Assembly (NCBI RefSeq): GCF_030815085.1
Contig: NZ_JAUSWG010000001.1
DNA: 64,000 bases
Direction: 5' to 3' (one strand)
DNA from: Paraclostridium ghonii
Lineage (GTDB): Bacteria; Bacillota; Clostridia; Peptostreptococcales; Peptostreptococcaceae
Part shown: one piece after another, positions 34,721-42,701 of the stretch
Position numbering within the stretch: position 1 is the stretch's first letter
Layout of the letters: the number at the start of each line of letters is the position of its first letter
Notes under the pieces: generated by a model
Database searches by the model: none
What the model was told of the DNA's origin: nothing
Seen by the model: the letters and a program-made list of their open reading frames with translations, nothing else
Made by a program: the position numbers and the translations under genes

Positions 34721-34800
34721 GGGAGAGGTTTAGTAATAAATTATAAAATATATGAATATAAATAGTATAAATTATTAATTGATGAAGGGGCGAATAACCA

Positions 34801-34959
34801 ATGATGATATCAAATAGAAGACTAGAAGAGATAACTATAAACAACCTAAAAAAGGGAGAGGTTAGCATAGGAGAACTAGATGAATTATATAAAAAAATGG
34901 GATTCTTATTTGTTATAAATCAAGGGAAATGTACGAGGATAAAAAAAGAAAAAAATTAA
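34801..34959 (+). CDS. Small protein of unknown function, predicted SOS-induced
   Basis: 52 residues (MMISNRRLEEITINNL...), with a helical N-terminal half, KKGEVSIGELDELYKKMG and a hydrophobic FLFVI, and a basic tail. No membrane segment. AAGGGGCG lies 11 bases ahead of ATG 34801; ATG 34804 is possible. It is the first gene after the SOS-type promoter (5' leader ~100 bases) and lies 15 bases ahead of the EEP-family gene. Not recognised; a division inhibitor such as YneA is a functional analogy only, since there is no LysM or membrane helix. Confidence 0.6.
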   Translation: MMISNRRLEEITINNLKKGEVSIGELDELYKKMGFLFVINQGKCTRIKKEKN

Positions 34960-34974
34960 AATTTAGGAGGCTAA

Positions 34975-35610
34975 ATGAAAATTATAACTTATAATATTCA
35001 TAAAGGTATGGATGGATTTAATAAAAATACATTGGAAGAGTTAATAAGTTTTTTTAAAAAATCAAAAGCAGATATAATATGCCTCCAAGAAGTTTTAGAG
35101 AGCATACATTACAAAATTATAAATGATTTAAATATAGAGGGACATTTTTTATCAACTGTAAAACTAAAAAATGATAACTATGGGATTGCTGTGTATTTTA
35201 ATGAACATATAAATTATGCGCAAGAATTTTACCTAACTAGTAAAAAAGAACAAAGGGGGTTTATTCATATAGAATTTTTCTTTAATAATAAACTAGCTAA
35301 TATAATAAACACTCATTTGGGATTAAATGAAGAAGAAAGAAAAAAACAGTTAGATGAAATATCTAGTTATGCTGATAAATTAAGAGGAAAAACAATTATA
35401 TGTGGAGATTTTAATGAGTTAAACGTAAAAATAAATAATTATTATGATCTAGCAATATTATTTGACTGTGAAAATGTAGAAACTTTTAAACCAAGTAAAT
35501 CTAGAATAGATTACATATTTATGTCTAAAAATCTAAATGCCACTAAATATAAAGTGGAATTTACAAATTTATCTGATCACTACCCTGTAATTGGAGAATT
35601 TATTATATAA
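34975..35610 (+). CDS. Endonuclease/exonuclease/phosphatase (EEP) family protein
   Basis: 211 residues with all EEP metal-site motifs in order: ITYNIHKGMDG (Asn), CLQEV (Glu), NTHLGL (His), CGDFNE (Asp/Asn) and SDHYPVIGEF (Asp-His). Members act on DNA, phosphoinositides or other phosphodiesters. No signal peptide, so cytoplasmic. AGGAGG precedes ATG. It follows the small SOS-type gene without a terminator, so a DNA-repair role is a reasonable inference. Confidence 0.85.
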   Translation: MKIITYNIHKGMDGFNKNTLEELISFFKKSKADIICLQEVLESIHYKIINDLNIEGHFLSTVKLKNDNYGIAVYFNEHINYAQEFYLTSKKEQRGFIHIEFFFNNKLANIINTHLGLNEEERKKQLDEISSYADKLRGKTIICGDFNELNVKINNYYDLAILFDCENVETFKPSKSRIDYIFMSKNLNATKYKVEFTNLSDHYPVIGEFII

Positions 35611-35651
35611 ATATACAGGCCTCTACAATTGTAACAATAAAGTTACATATA

Positions 35652-35700
35652 CTTAAGATAAGTTGTTTTATTAATTTCCTTTAAATATAATTATCTTAAG
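35652..35700 (+). promoter_or_regulatory. Promoter of the VanW gene flanked by inverted repeats
   Basis: TTGTTT (35663-35668), 17 bases, TATAAT (35686-35691). The arms CTTAAGATAA (35652-35661) and TTATCTTAAG (35691-35700) bracket it, and TGTAAC-N6-GTTACA (35630-35647) lies just upstream. A regulator binding here is plausible. Confidence 0.5.
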
Positions 35701-35718
35701 AAAGTAGGGGGGAATGTA

Positions 35719-37005
35719 ATGCAACAGAATATAGCAGTAGAAGAAAAAAAAGAAAGTGTAAAATCCCATATTATATCAAAAAAAAATGCGTGTATTATAG
35801 TAGCCATTATTTTATTTCTTATTGTAATAGCATTTATAGGTATAAAATCATTTAATAGTAAATATATATACAATGGTAAAATAGCAACTAATGTATATAT
35901 AGGGAATGTAAATGTCTCGGATATTACACCTAGTGAGGCTAAAATCGTTGTATCAAGTGAATATAAACCTAAGAATATACAGATAGATTACGACGATAAA
36001 ACTTTTAGTATAACTCCAAATCAAATTGATTTAAAATATGATGTAGATAAAGCTGTTGAAGATGCATACAATTTTAATAAAACTGATTCATATTTTAAAA
36101 ATGTAAAAAGAGTTATGTCTTTAAAGCAAGGTAATAAAGAAACAATAGATATAAAGCCTGTATACAGTGATGAAAAATTAGAATCTTCATTAGAAGGAAT
36201 AAGTAAAAAATTAAATAAAAAGGTAAGTAATGCTAAGTTGAACATATCAGACTCAGGAGGTTTTAGTATAACTCCTGAAGTAATAGGGAAACAGCTAAAT
36301 AAAAAGTCTAGCAAGGAAAATGTAAAAAAATGCCTAGATGAAAATAAGTTTAGTGGAGTGATGTTAGTTGTAAATAACGAAAAACCTAATATAACTGCAG
36401 ATACATTAAAAAGTGTAGACTCATTATTGGCAACTCATAGTACTAGTTATGCAAATTCATCAGCTAATAGAGCTCACAATATAATAAAGGCATCTAATAG
36501 TACGAGCAATATATTACTTATGCCAGGAGAAGAATTTTCGTATAATCAGTCAACAGGACCAAGAAGCAAATCTAATGGTTATAAGGATGCTCCTGTGATT
36601 GTAAATGGAAAAGTAGAAGCTGGATCAGGAGGAGGAGTATGTCAAGTATCTACAACTATATACAATTCTGCACTTTACTCAGGTCTTGACATAACTAATG
36701 TTAGAAATCACTCATTACCATCTACATATGCACCTAAAGGCAAAGATGCAACAGTTTCTGATGGATCAATAGACTTGAAATTTAAGAACCCATATAAGCA
36801 TCCTATATATATAAAAAATGAAGCATACAATGGAGTAATAACAAGTACTATATATGGAAGTTCAAAAGATAAGCAAAAGATAAGTGTTGTGACTGAAAAT
36901 GCAGGAAGCAGCAATGTAGTTAAAACTTATAGAGAATTCAAAGATTCTAATGGAAAGATAACAAAAAAAGAGTATATAACAACAAGTTCATATAAGAAAA
37001 AATAA
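35719..37005 (+). CDS. VanW-family protein with PG_binding_4 region
   Basis: 428 residues: a short cytoplasmic segment, one membrane helix (~28-47), a peptidoglycan-binding-like tandem region (KIATNVYIGNVNVSDITPSEAK onward, ~55-230) and the VanW domain (~255-370: MPGEEFSYNQSTGPRSKSNGY; VNGKVEAGSGGGVCQVSTTIYNSAL; VRNHSLPSTYAPKG). Then a G5-like end. Extracellular and wall-associated; VanW function is unknown, and it does not imply vancomycin resistance. GGGGGGAATGTA precedes ATG. Confidence 0.9.
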   Translation: MQQNIAVEEKKESVKSHIISKKNACIIVAIILFLIVIAFIGIKSFNSKYIYNGKIATNVYIGNVNVSDITPSEAKIVVSSEYKPKNIQIDYDDKTFSITPNQIDLKYDVDKAVEDAYNFNKTDSYFKNVKRVMSLKQGNKETIDIKPVYSDEKLESSLEGISKKLNKKVSNAKLNISDSGGFSITPEVIGKQLNKKSSKENVKKCLDENKFSGVMLVVNNEKPNITADTLKSVDSLLATHSTSYANSSANRAHNIIKASNSTSNILLMPGEEFSYNQSTGPRSKSNGYKDAPVIVNGKVEAGSGGGVCQVSTTIYNSALYSGLDITNVRNHSLPSTYAPKGKDATVSDGSIDLKFKNPYKHPIYIKNEAYNGVITSTIYGSSKDKQKISVVTENAGSSNVVKTYREFKDSNGKITKKEYITTSSYKKK

Positions 37006-37022
37006 AATTAACAATAATATAC

Positions 37023-37049
37023 TAAATAATAAATATATATATCCGTATA
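37023..37049 (+). promoter_or_regulatory. Third sigma-D-like motif (doubtful)
   Basis: TAAA-N15-TCCGTATA, identical in spacing and -10 to the two MCP promoters, but in AT-rich sequence and inside the 5' arm of a terminator. Confidence 0.3.
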
Positions 37050-37113
37050 TAATTTTAAAGGTTTATAGTGTACTAACTTTTATAAACCTAGGAATTGTAT
37101 ACGGATATTTTTT
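37041..37113 (+). terminator. Long hairpin terminator
   Basis: ATCCGTATA pairs with TATACGGAT, with inner AATT and AGGTTTATA/TATAAACCT helices, then T7. Confidence 0.7.
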
Positions 37114-37329
37114 TATTTAATTTGAACTATCTCCAAATGATTATTATAGTATTTAAAAAGCTTAAAGGTAATAATTGTGTGTGATCATAAAATAAAAAAG
37201 ACTAGAATAATATAAAACAACAAAAACATATATATGCGGTCATATAATACTTACAAATTACAATTATTTCCAATTCTGCTATAATATAAGTAGGGGAAAA
37301 ATAGATACATATATTGGGAGGGAGATTAT

Positions 37330-38292
37330 TTGGTATATATAGGAGAAAGGTATGAAATTTTAGAAGAAATAGGAAGATGTTCTAACTCATGCTTATATAA
37401 AGGCATAGATTCTTACGATAAGCAACTTGTCATTATAAATATCATAGATAAAGGTGTAATTAGAAGTAAAAAATTTATATCAAATTTGATAGATGAATCA
37501 ACATCCATAAATGAAATAGACTCACCAAATATACTTAAAATTAGAGATGTAGGAATGGATAAACTAGAAAATGGAAATGAGTTATATTATGTTGTAAGTG
37601 AATATATGGAAGGGAGTACTTTAAAGCAGTTAACTAAATATCACAAACTTAATATGGGGGAAATAATTATTATATTCAGACAAATTTTAAACGCATTAGA
37701 AGTTATACATAGCTATGATGTATATCATGGGTGCTTACAACCTGGTAATATAATTATAGATGAGGGATATACTGCAAAATTAAGCAATATTGGTATTATA
37801 AAATCTAATAACAAAATTTTTAAAAATGGAATAAAAAGATTTTCTAAAAATTTAAAATATATGTGTCCTCATCAAATATGTCTTGGGTATACAGATAAAA
37901 GTAGTGATTTTCATGCGCTTGGAGTTATTATGTTTGAGTTGATATTTGGGGAGCATCCCTTTGAAAATTTAGACAATGAAGAAGATATTATAAAAAAAAT
38001 GGATAAAGGCATAAATTGGAAAGGTATTGACACAGAAAATATTCCTGAGAAAATATTAAATATAGTAAAAAAATTATTAAGCAGAAAACATAGATATGAA
38101 ACACCCCAAGAAATTATGATAGATTTAAGTGAATATCTTTATGAGGCTGAAAATATATGTGAAGAAAATTTAGATATACATAACAATGAAGAAAAAACAG
38201 ACAATAAACATATACATAGATGTGGTAAATTTGCAGTATTAGGTGTAATTGCTGTCATGTCATTTTTGTTTATTGGAATGACAATTAAGTAA
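37330..38292 (+). CDS. Membrane-anchored Ser/Thr pseudokinase
   Basis: 320 residues: a PknB/PrkC-like kinase fold (8-270), a charged linker and one C-terminal membrane helix (~300-318) with almost nothing outside, so no PASTA sensor. Fold landmarks are intact (YEILEEIGR, SSDFHALGVIMFELIFGEHPF), but catalysis looks lost: the beta-3 Lys is Asn36 (VIIN), HRDxKxxN reads HGCLQPGN (133-140), DFG reads NIG (153-155), APE reads PHQ, and the Gly-rich loop has one Gly. TTG start behind GGGAGGGAG. Monocistronic with own promoter and terminator. C. difficile has a PASTA-less kinase, CD2148; homology to it is untested. Confidence 0.85.
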   Translation: MVYIGERYEILEEIGRCSNSCLYKGIDSYDKQLVIINIIDKGVIRSKKFISNLIDESTSINEIDSPNILKIRDVGMDKLENGNELYYVVSEYMEGSTLKQLTKYHKLNMGEIIIIFRQILNALEVIHSYDVYHGCLQPGNIIIDEGYTAKLSNIGIIKSNNKIFKNGIKRFSKNLKYMCPHQICLGYTDKSSDFHALGVIMFELIFGEHPFENLDNEEDIIKKMDKGINWKGIDTENIPEKILNIVKKLLSRKHRYETPQEIMIDLSEYLYEAENICEENLDIHNNEEKTDNKHIHRCGKFAVLGVIAVMSFLFIGMTIK

Positions 38293-38328
38293 AGCTGTTT
38301 CAAAGTTAAACTTTGAAACAGCTTTTTT
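38291..38328 (+). terminator. Intrinsic terminator
   Basis: AAAGCTGTTTCAAAGT pairs with ACTTTGAAACAGCTTT, loop TAA, then Ts. Confidence 0.9.
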
Positions 38329-38456
38329 AATCCGTAGGAAATTAAGTGTAATATTTATTTGCAGCTTATTATTTATGCAATTTATGTAATATGAATAAAA
38401 ATTTATTAATATCAAAAAATAATTATTATAAAATTTTTTTGGAGGAAGTATAGTCA

Positions 38457-39401
38457 ATGATAAAAAAAAACGAAAAAGATAAAAAAACAGAATGCATAGA
38501 TTATACTAATCTAATATTTGATGATGTAATTGTTATAAATGCAAGAAAAATATATGAATTAAGTCAAAATAGGAATATAGATTTTTCAAATGAAATTTTT
38601 AATAAAGATGTATTATTTGATAATTGCGAATTTAAAAAAGATATATTTTTTGAAAATATTATATTTAAAAATAACGTATCTTTTAATAACTGTATTTTTT
38701 ACTGTGATTGTATATTTAAAAATGTGGAATTTAGTAAAGAATTAACTAGTAAAAAAATATTTATACATTCAACCATAAAAGGTCAAAAACTTTCTTTTGA
38801 AAATATAAAAAACATACCTAGATTAGATGGGATTTTTTTTAGCAACTGTTGTAAGGTTTTGCTTAAAGATATAAAATACGAAAAATATGATTATGAAAAT
38901 GCAAAAATTAATTACAGGATAGCTAAAAATCAATCTAGTATAACGGGAGATTATGAAAAATTAGGACATTACTATTATATGGAAAGATATTATGGAGGCA
39001 AATGTATAAAGAGAAGCAATTTTAGAAGCAATATGCAATATATAAATGCTAAATTTATAGATTTTTTAGCAAGAATAATTATTGGATATGGAGAAAAACC
39101 ACTAAACATTTTTATAATATCTTTTTTTATAATAAGTGTGTTTGCAATATTATATATGATTACAGGAATCAAATATAATAATGAAATAATAAAAATAAAC
39201 AACTCTAGTAATTTCTGGGATGTTATAAAAAATTATATTAATTTATGGTATTTTAGTATGATTACCTTCAGTACTGTAGGATACGGAGATATGATAGTTA
39301 TTAATATAACTGGGAAAATTTTAGTAATCATAGAAGTTTTCCTTGGAGTAACTATGGGAGCGTCATGGGCATCTGTAATTTTTAGAAAAATGTCAAGATA
39401 G
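38457..39401 (+). CDS. Pentapeptide-repeat potassium channel-like protein
   Basis: 314 residues. Residues ~30-120 are pentapeptide-like repeats (FDNCEFKKDIFFENIIFKNN, then VSFNNCIF), predicted to form a right-handed beta helix in the cytoplasm. Two membrane helices (~215-235 and ~275-300) flank a pore loop with the K+ filter TVGYGD. The layout is a two-helix channel with an N-terminal sensor. GGAGG lies 11 bases ahead of the ATG. Single gene. What the repeat domain binds is unknown. Confidence 0.85.
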   Translation: MIKKNEKDKKTECIDYTNLIFDDVIVINARKIYELSQNRNIDFSNEIFNKDVLFDNCEFKKDIFFENIIFKNNVSFNNCIFYCDCIFKNVEFSKELTSKKIFIHSTIKGQKLSFENIKNIPRLDGIFFSNCCKVLLKDIKYEKYDYENAKINYRIAKNQSSITGDYEKLGHYYYMERYYGGKCIKRSNFRSNMQYINAKFIDFLARIIIGYGEKPLNIFIISFFIISVFAILYMITGIKYNNEIIKINNSSNFWDVIKNYINLWYFSMITFSTVGYGDMIVINITGKILVIIEVFLGVTMGASWASVIFRKMSR

Positions 39402-39478
39402 TAAATAATTACTAGATATATATTTAAGTAAATAAGTTAAAAATTAATATATACTTATTAACTTAAGAAGGTGAAAAA

Positions 39479-40657
39479 ATGACATTAGGAGTAAAGAAAA
39501 TCATATCAGTTATTTTAATTTTAGCAGTTATAACTCCCTATACATTTGCAACAGAAAAAGAAATAGATAAGTATTCGTTATCATCTATATTAATAGATCA
39601 AGATACAAATAGGGTTTTATATGCTAAAAATCCAGATGAAAAAAGACCATTAGCAAGTTTAAGTAAGATGATGACATTTTTGATAGCTATAGAGGCTATA
39701 GAAAATAAACAAGTTAGTCCAAAAGATAAAATTAAAGTAACTAAAAAAATGGCATCAGTAAAAGGATCAAGCTATCACCTAAAGGAAAATGAAGAAGTTG
39801 AACTAATTGAACTTATGAAAGGATTAATGATAGTATCTGGAAATGATGCGGCAATAGCAATAGCTACTCATATAGGTAAAAGTCCAGAAGAATTCGTAAA
39901 GATTATGAATAAAAAGGCTAAAGATATAGGTATGAGTAATACTAGCTTTGTAAATCCTCATGGACTTCCGATATATGATTTGCAAAATCCAAAGGCTCAA
40001 CCAAAACAAAATATATCCACAGCTAGAGACATAGTTACTCTTGGTAAGTATATGTTTGATAATTATGAAAAACAAGTTACTTCGGTAACTGATATGATTA
40101 CTTATTGTAATCCAAGCAGAGGATTTGAAAAAAATAATACAAATCCTTTATTAAGAATAATACCTGATGTTGATGGTATTAAAACGGGATATACAGGAAA
40201 TGCAGGGTATTGTTTATCGTTCTCCATGAATGTAAATAAAGAAAATGATAAAAGAAAATATAGAGTTATAGGAGTATCGCTAGGTGCAAATCATAAAAAT
40301 AAAAGATTATCAGCATCTTTAGATATGTTAAAGTATGGTAAAGAAAATTATCATACGGAAAAAGTAATAGAAAAAAATGAATTAATAGGTAAAAAATATA
40401 TAAAAGGATTAGAAGAGTTAGAAGTAGAACTTAGAACCAAGGATGAATTGTATACAATTTTAGAAAATGAAGAAAATTTAAATGCACAATTAACTTTAAA
40501 AGAATTAGATTACCCAATTAAAAAAGGCGATGTACTTGGAGTAATTAAATATTACACAGACAAGGGTGAAATATTAGGAAGTATAGATATCCTTAGTGTA
40601 AATGATGTAGATAATGCATCTTTAATAACTAAAATTAAAATGTTATTTTCTGAGTAA
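39479..40657 (+). CDS. D-alanyl-D-alanine carboxypeptidase (DacF/PBP5 family)
   Basis: Exported class C low-molecular-weight penicillin-binding protein, 392 residues, with an N-terminal signal sequence (~1-24). It removes the terminal D-Ala of peptidoglycan stem peptides. The three catalytic motifs are SLSK (Ser60-Lys63), SGN (120-122) and KTG (235-237). A C-terminal PBP5-like beta domain (~275-375) follows, possibly membrane-associated. AAGAAGGTG precedes ATG. dacF versus dacA cannot be settled from sequence alone. Upstream of rpsB with its own terminator. Confidence 0.93.
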   Translation: MTLGVKKIISVILILAVITPYTFATEKEIDKYSLSSILIDQDTNRVLYAKNPDEKRPLASLSKMMTFLIAIEAIENKQVSPKDKIKVTKKMASVKGSSYHLKENEEVELIELMKGLMIVSGNDAAIAIATHIGKSPEEFVKIMNKKAKDIGMSNTSFVNPHGLPIYDLQNPKAQPKQNISTARDIVTLGKYMFDNYEKQVTSVTDMITYCNPSRGFEKNNTNPLLRIIPDVDGIKTGYTGNAGYCLSFSMNVNKENDKRKYRVIGVSLGANHKNKRLSASLDMLKYGKENYHTEKVIEKNELIGKKYIKGLEELEVELRTKDELYTILENEENLNAQLTLKELDYPIKKGDVLGVIKYYTDKGEILGSIDILSVNDVDNASLITKIKMLFSE

Positions 40658-40660
40658 AAA

Positions 40661-40692
40661 ATAAGATAGGATTAATCTCCTATCTTATTTTA
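40661..40692 (+). terminator. Intrinsic terminator
   Basis: AAATAAGATAGGA pairs with TCCTATCTTATTT, followed by TT. Confidence 0.8.
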
Positions 40693-40807
40693 AAATGTAA
40701 TAAATTGAATATTTTATAAAATATTTGGAAATAATTAGTTAGGGAAATGAAGAAAAGTTTAAAATAATAGTACATATATATTAAGGATATAAAATTTATA
40801 AAAGATA

Positions 40808-40836
40808 TTGTAATTTATAATAGGCTATGATATACT
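40808..40836 (+). promoter_or_regulatory. rpsB operon promoter
   Basis: TTGTAA, 17 bases, TATACT; predicted start about 40843, giving a ~100-base leader. Confidence 0.6.
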
Positions 40837-40842
40837 AACTGA

Positions 40843-40943
40843 GGTAAAAAAATAAAATAACGCACGGCTTTGTGATCTCTAAAAGGTGCCTAAAGGGTTT
40901 TTTAGGGAGTTGATCAAGTCGGAGGTAAAACCAGGAGGTAAAA
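40843..40943 (+). promoter_or_regulatory. Candidate rpsB leader RNA
   Basis: TGATC pairs with GATCA, enclosing CCTAAA/TTTAGG and neighbouring G-rich elements, followed by two GGAGGTAAAA copies (40921-40940). Autoregulation by S2 binding is known for other bacteria; this is a candidate only. Confidence 0.4.
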
Positions 40944-41666
40944 ATGGCAGTAATATCAATGAAACAATTATTAGAAGCTGGTGTTCACTTCGGACATCAA
41001 ACAAGAAGATGGAACCCTAAGATGGCTCAATATATATTCACAGAAAGAAATGGAATATATATAATAGACTTACAAAAAACTGTTAAAAAAGTTGAAGAAG
41101 CTTACAGATTCACTAAAGAAATGGCTGAAACTGGAAGACCTATATTATTCGTAGGAACTAAGAAACAAGCTCAAGAAGCTATAAAAGAAGAAGCTGAAAG
41201 ATGTGGAATGTTCTACGTTAATGAAAGATGGTTAGGTGGAATGTTAACAAACCACAAAACTATAAAAACAAGAATAGATAAGTTAAGAAAATTAGAAAAA
41301 ATGGAAGAAGAAGGTGTATTCAACGTTCTTCCTAAAAAAGAAGTTATAAAATTAAGAGCTGAAAAAGAAAAATTAGAAAAATACTTAAACGGTATAAAAG
41401 ATATGCCTGAATTACCAGCTGCTATATTCGTAGTAGACCCAAGAAAAGAAAACATAGCTATACAAGAAGCTCACAGATTAGGTATACCAGTAATAGGTAT
41501 AGTTGATACAAACTGTGACCCAGAGCAATTAGACTTCGCTATACCAGGTAATGATGACGCTATAAGAGCTGTTAAATTAATAACTGGTGCTATGGCAACT
41601 GCTATAATAGAAGGAAGACAAGCTATAGCTGATGATCAAGAAGAAGTAGCTGAAGATCAAGAATAA
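40944..41666 (+). CDS. rpsB: 30S ribosomal protein S2
   Basis: 240 residues, full-length S2: MKQLLEAGVHFGHQTRRWNPKM, IYIIDLQKTVKKV, FVGTKKQAQEAI, NERWLGGMLTNHKT and PVIGIVDTNCDP. Codon use is strongly biased as in highly expressed genes. It begins the conserved run of translation, phospholipid and isoprenoid genes. CCAGGAGGTAAAA serves as ribosome-binding site, and a duplicate GGAGGTAAAA stands 14 bases earlier. Confidence 0.99.
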   Translation: MAVISMKQLLEAGVHFGHQTRRWNPKMAQYIFTERNGIYIIDLQKTVKKVEEAYRFTKEMAETGRPILFVGTKKQAQEAIKEEAERCGMFYVNERWLGGMLTNHKTIKTRIDKLRKLEKMEEEGVFNVLPKKEVIKLRAEKEKLEKYLNGIKDMPELPAAIFVVDPRKENIAIQEAHRLGIPVIGIVDTNCDPEQLDFAIPGNDDAIRAVKLITGAMATAIIEGRQAIADDQEEVAEDQE

Positions 41667-41676
41667 TAAAATAATT

Positions 41677-41706
41677 TAATGGTAAGGGGGTATACCCTTA
41701 CCATTA
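41677..41706 (+). other. Hairpin between rpsB and tsf
   Basis: A perfect 12-bp stem TAATGGTAAGGG/CCCTTACCATTA with loop GGTATA and no T run. It is a probable mRNA processing or stability element rather than a terminator. Confidence 0.6.
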
Positions 41707-41729
41707 GTGATATATAGGAGGGAATACCA

Positions 41730-42635
41730 ATGGCTATAACTGCACAAATGGTTAAAGAGTTAAGAGAAACTACAGGTGCCGGAATGATGGACTGTAAGAA
41801 AGCTTTACAAGAAGCTGAAGGGAATATGGAAAGAGCTATAGATTTATTAAGAGAAAAAGGATTATCTAAAGCTGCTAAGAAATCTGATAGAATAGCTGCT
41901 GAAGGATTAGTTGCTATAGAAATGAACGCTGACAATACAGTTGGTGCTATAGTTGAAATAAACTCAGAAACAGATTTCGTTGCTAAAAACGAAGATTTCA
42001 AAACTTTCGTTAAAGATGTTGCTGAAATGGCTTTAGCGACACAAAAAGAAGACGTAGCTGGATTTTTAACTGAATCTCATAAAGAAGGAGCTTTATCTGA
42101 AGTATTAAACAACAGAATAGCTACTATAGGGGAAAAGTTAGACATAAGAAGATTCGATAAGATGTCTACTAACGGACAAGTTGCAGGATACATACACGGT
42201 GGTGGAAAAATAGGTGTATTAGTTGAATTAGAAACAGAATCAAGAGATGCTGACGTATTAGCAATGGGAAGAGATATAGCTATGCAAGTTGCTGCTATGA
42301 ACCCTAAGTATGTTTCTAAAGATGACGTAGACCAAGAGTACATAGCTCATGAAACAGAAATATTAACTCAACAAGCTTTAAACGAAGGAAAGCCAGCTAA
42401 TATAGTTGAAAAGATGATAAAGGGAAGATTAGACAAACAATTAAAAGAAGTTTGTTTAGTTGAGCAAACTTTCGTTAAAAACCCAGATTTAACTATAAAG
42501 CAATTAGTTGCAGACGTTGCTAAAAAAGTAGGTTCTGAAATAAAGGTTGCTAGAGTCGTAAGATTCGAAGTTGGTGAAGGTATAGAAAAGAAAGAAGAAA
42601 ACTTTGCTGAAGAGGTTGCTAAGCAACTTAAGTAA
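41730..42635 (+). CDS. tsf: Translation elongation factor Ts
   Basis: 301 residues, full length. The N-terminal MVKELRETTGAGMMDCKKAL is the UBA/TDF signature for EF-Tu binding, followed by NSETDFVAKN and the core domain with ATIGEKLDIRRF. It is the GDP/GTP exchange factor for EF-Tu. RBS AGGAGGG. 63 bases behind rpsB, with the stem-loop above between them. Confidence 0.98.
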   Translation: MAITAQMVKELRETTGAGMMDCKKALQEAEGNMERAIDLLREKGLSKAAKKSDRIAAEGLVAIEMNADNTVGAIVEINSETDFVAKNEDFKTFVKDVAEMALATQKEDVAGFLTESHKEGALSEVLNNRIATIGEKLDIRRFDKMSTNGQVAGYIHGGGKIGVLVELETESRDADVLAMGRDIAMQVAAMNPKYVSKDDVDQEYIAHETEILTQQALNEGKPANIVEKMIKGRLDKQLKEVCLVEQTFVKNPDLTIKQLVADVAKKVGSEIKVARVVRFEVGEGIEKKEENFAEEVAKQLK

Positions 42636-42641
42636 TTAACC

Positions 42642-42671
42642 AAAAGAGAACACTTCGGTGTTCTCTTTTTT
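42642..42671 (+). terminator. UUCG-loop terminator between tsf and pyrH
   Basis: AAAAGAGAACAC pairs with GTGTTCTCTTTT around a TTCG tetraloop, followed by Ts. It probably reduces downstream expression relative to rpsB-tsf. Confidence 0.85.
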
Positions 42672-42701
42672 AAAAAGTGAACTAATGAAGGAGGATTTCA
42701 A

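Larger units (their letters stand above)
37006..37329 (+). other. Intergenic region between vanW-type and pseudokinase genes
   Basis: 324 bases without an ORF. It holds a hairpin terminator, a sigma-D-like motif overlapping it and, at 37258-37285, TTACAA-N16-TATAAT, the likely promoter of the pseudokinase gene. Confidence 0.6.

Noticed and set aside
35719..37005. Reading the VanW gene as vancomycin resistance
   Set aside because: VanW-domain proteins are widespread in clostridia; no vanHAX or VanRS genes are nearby.
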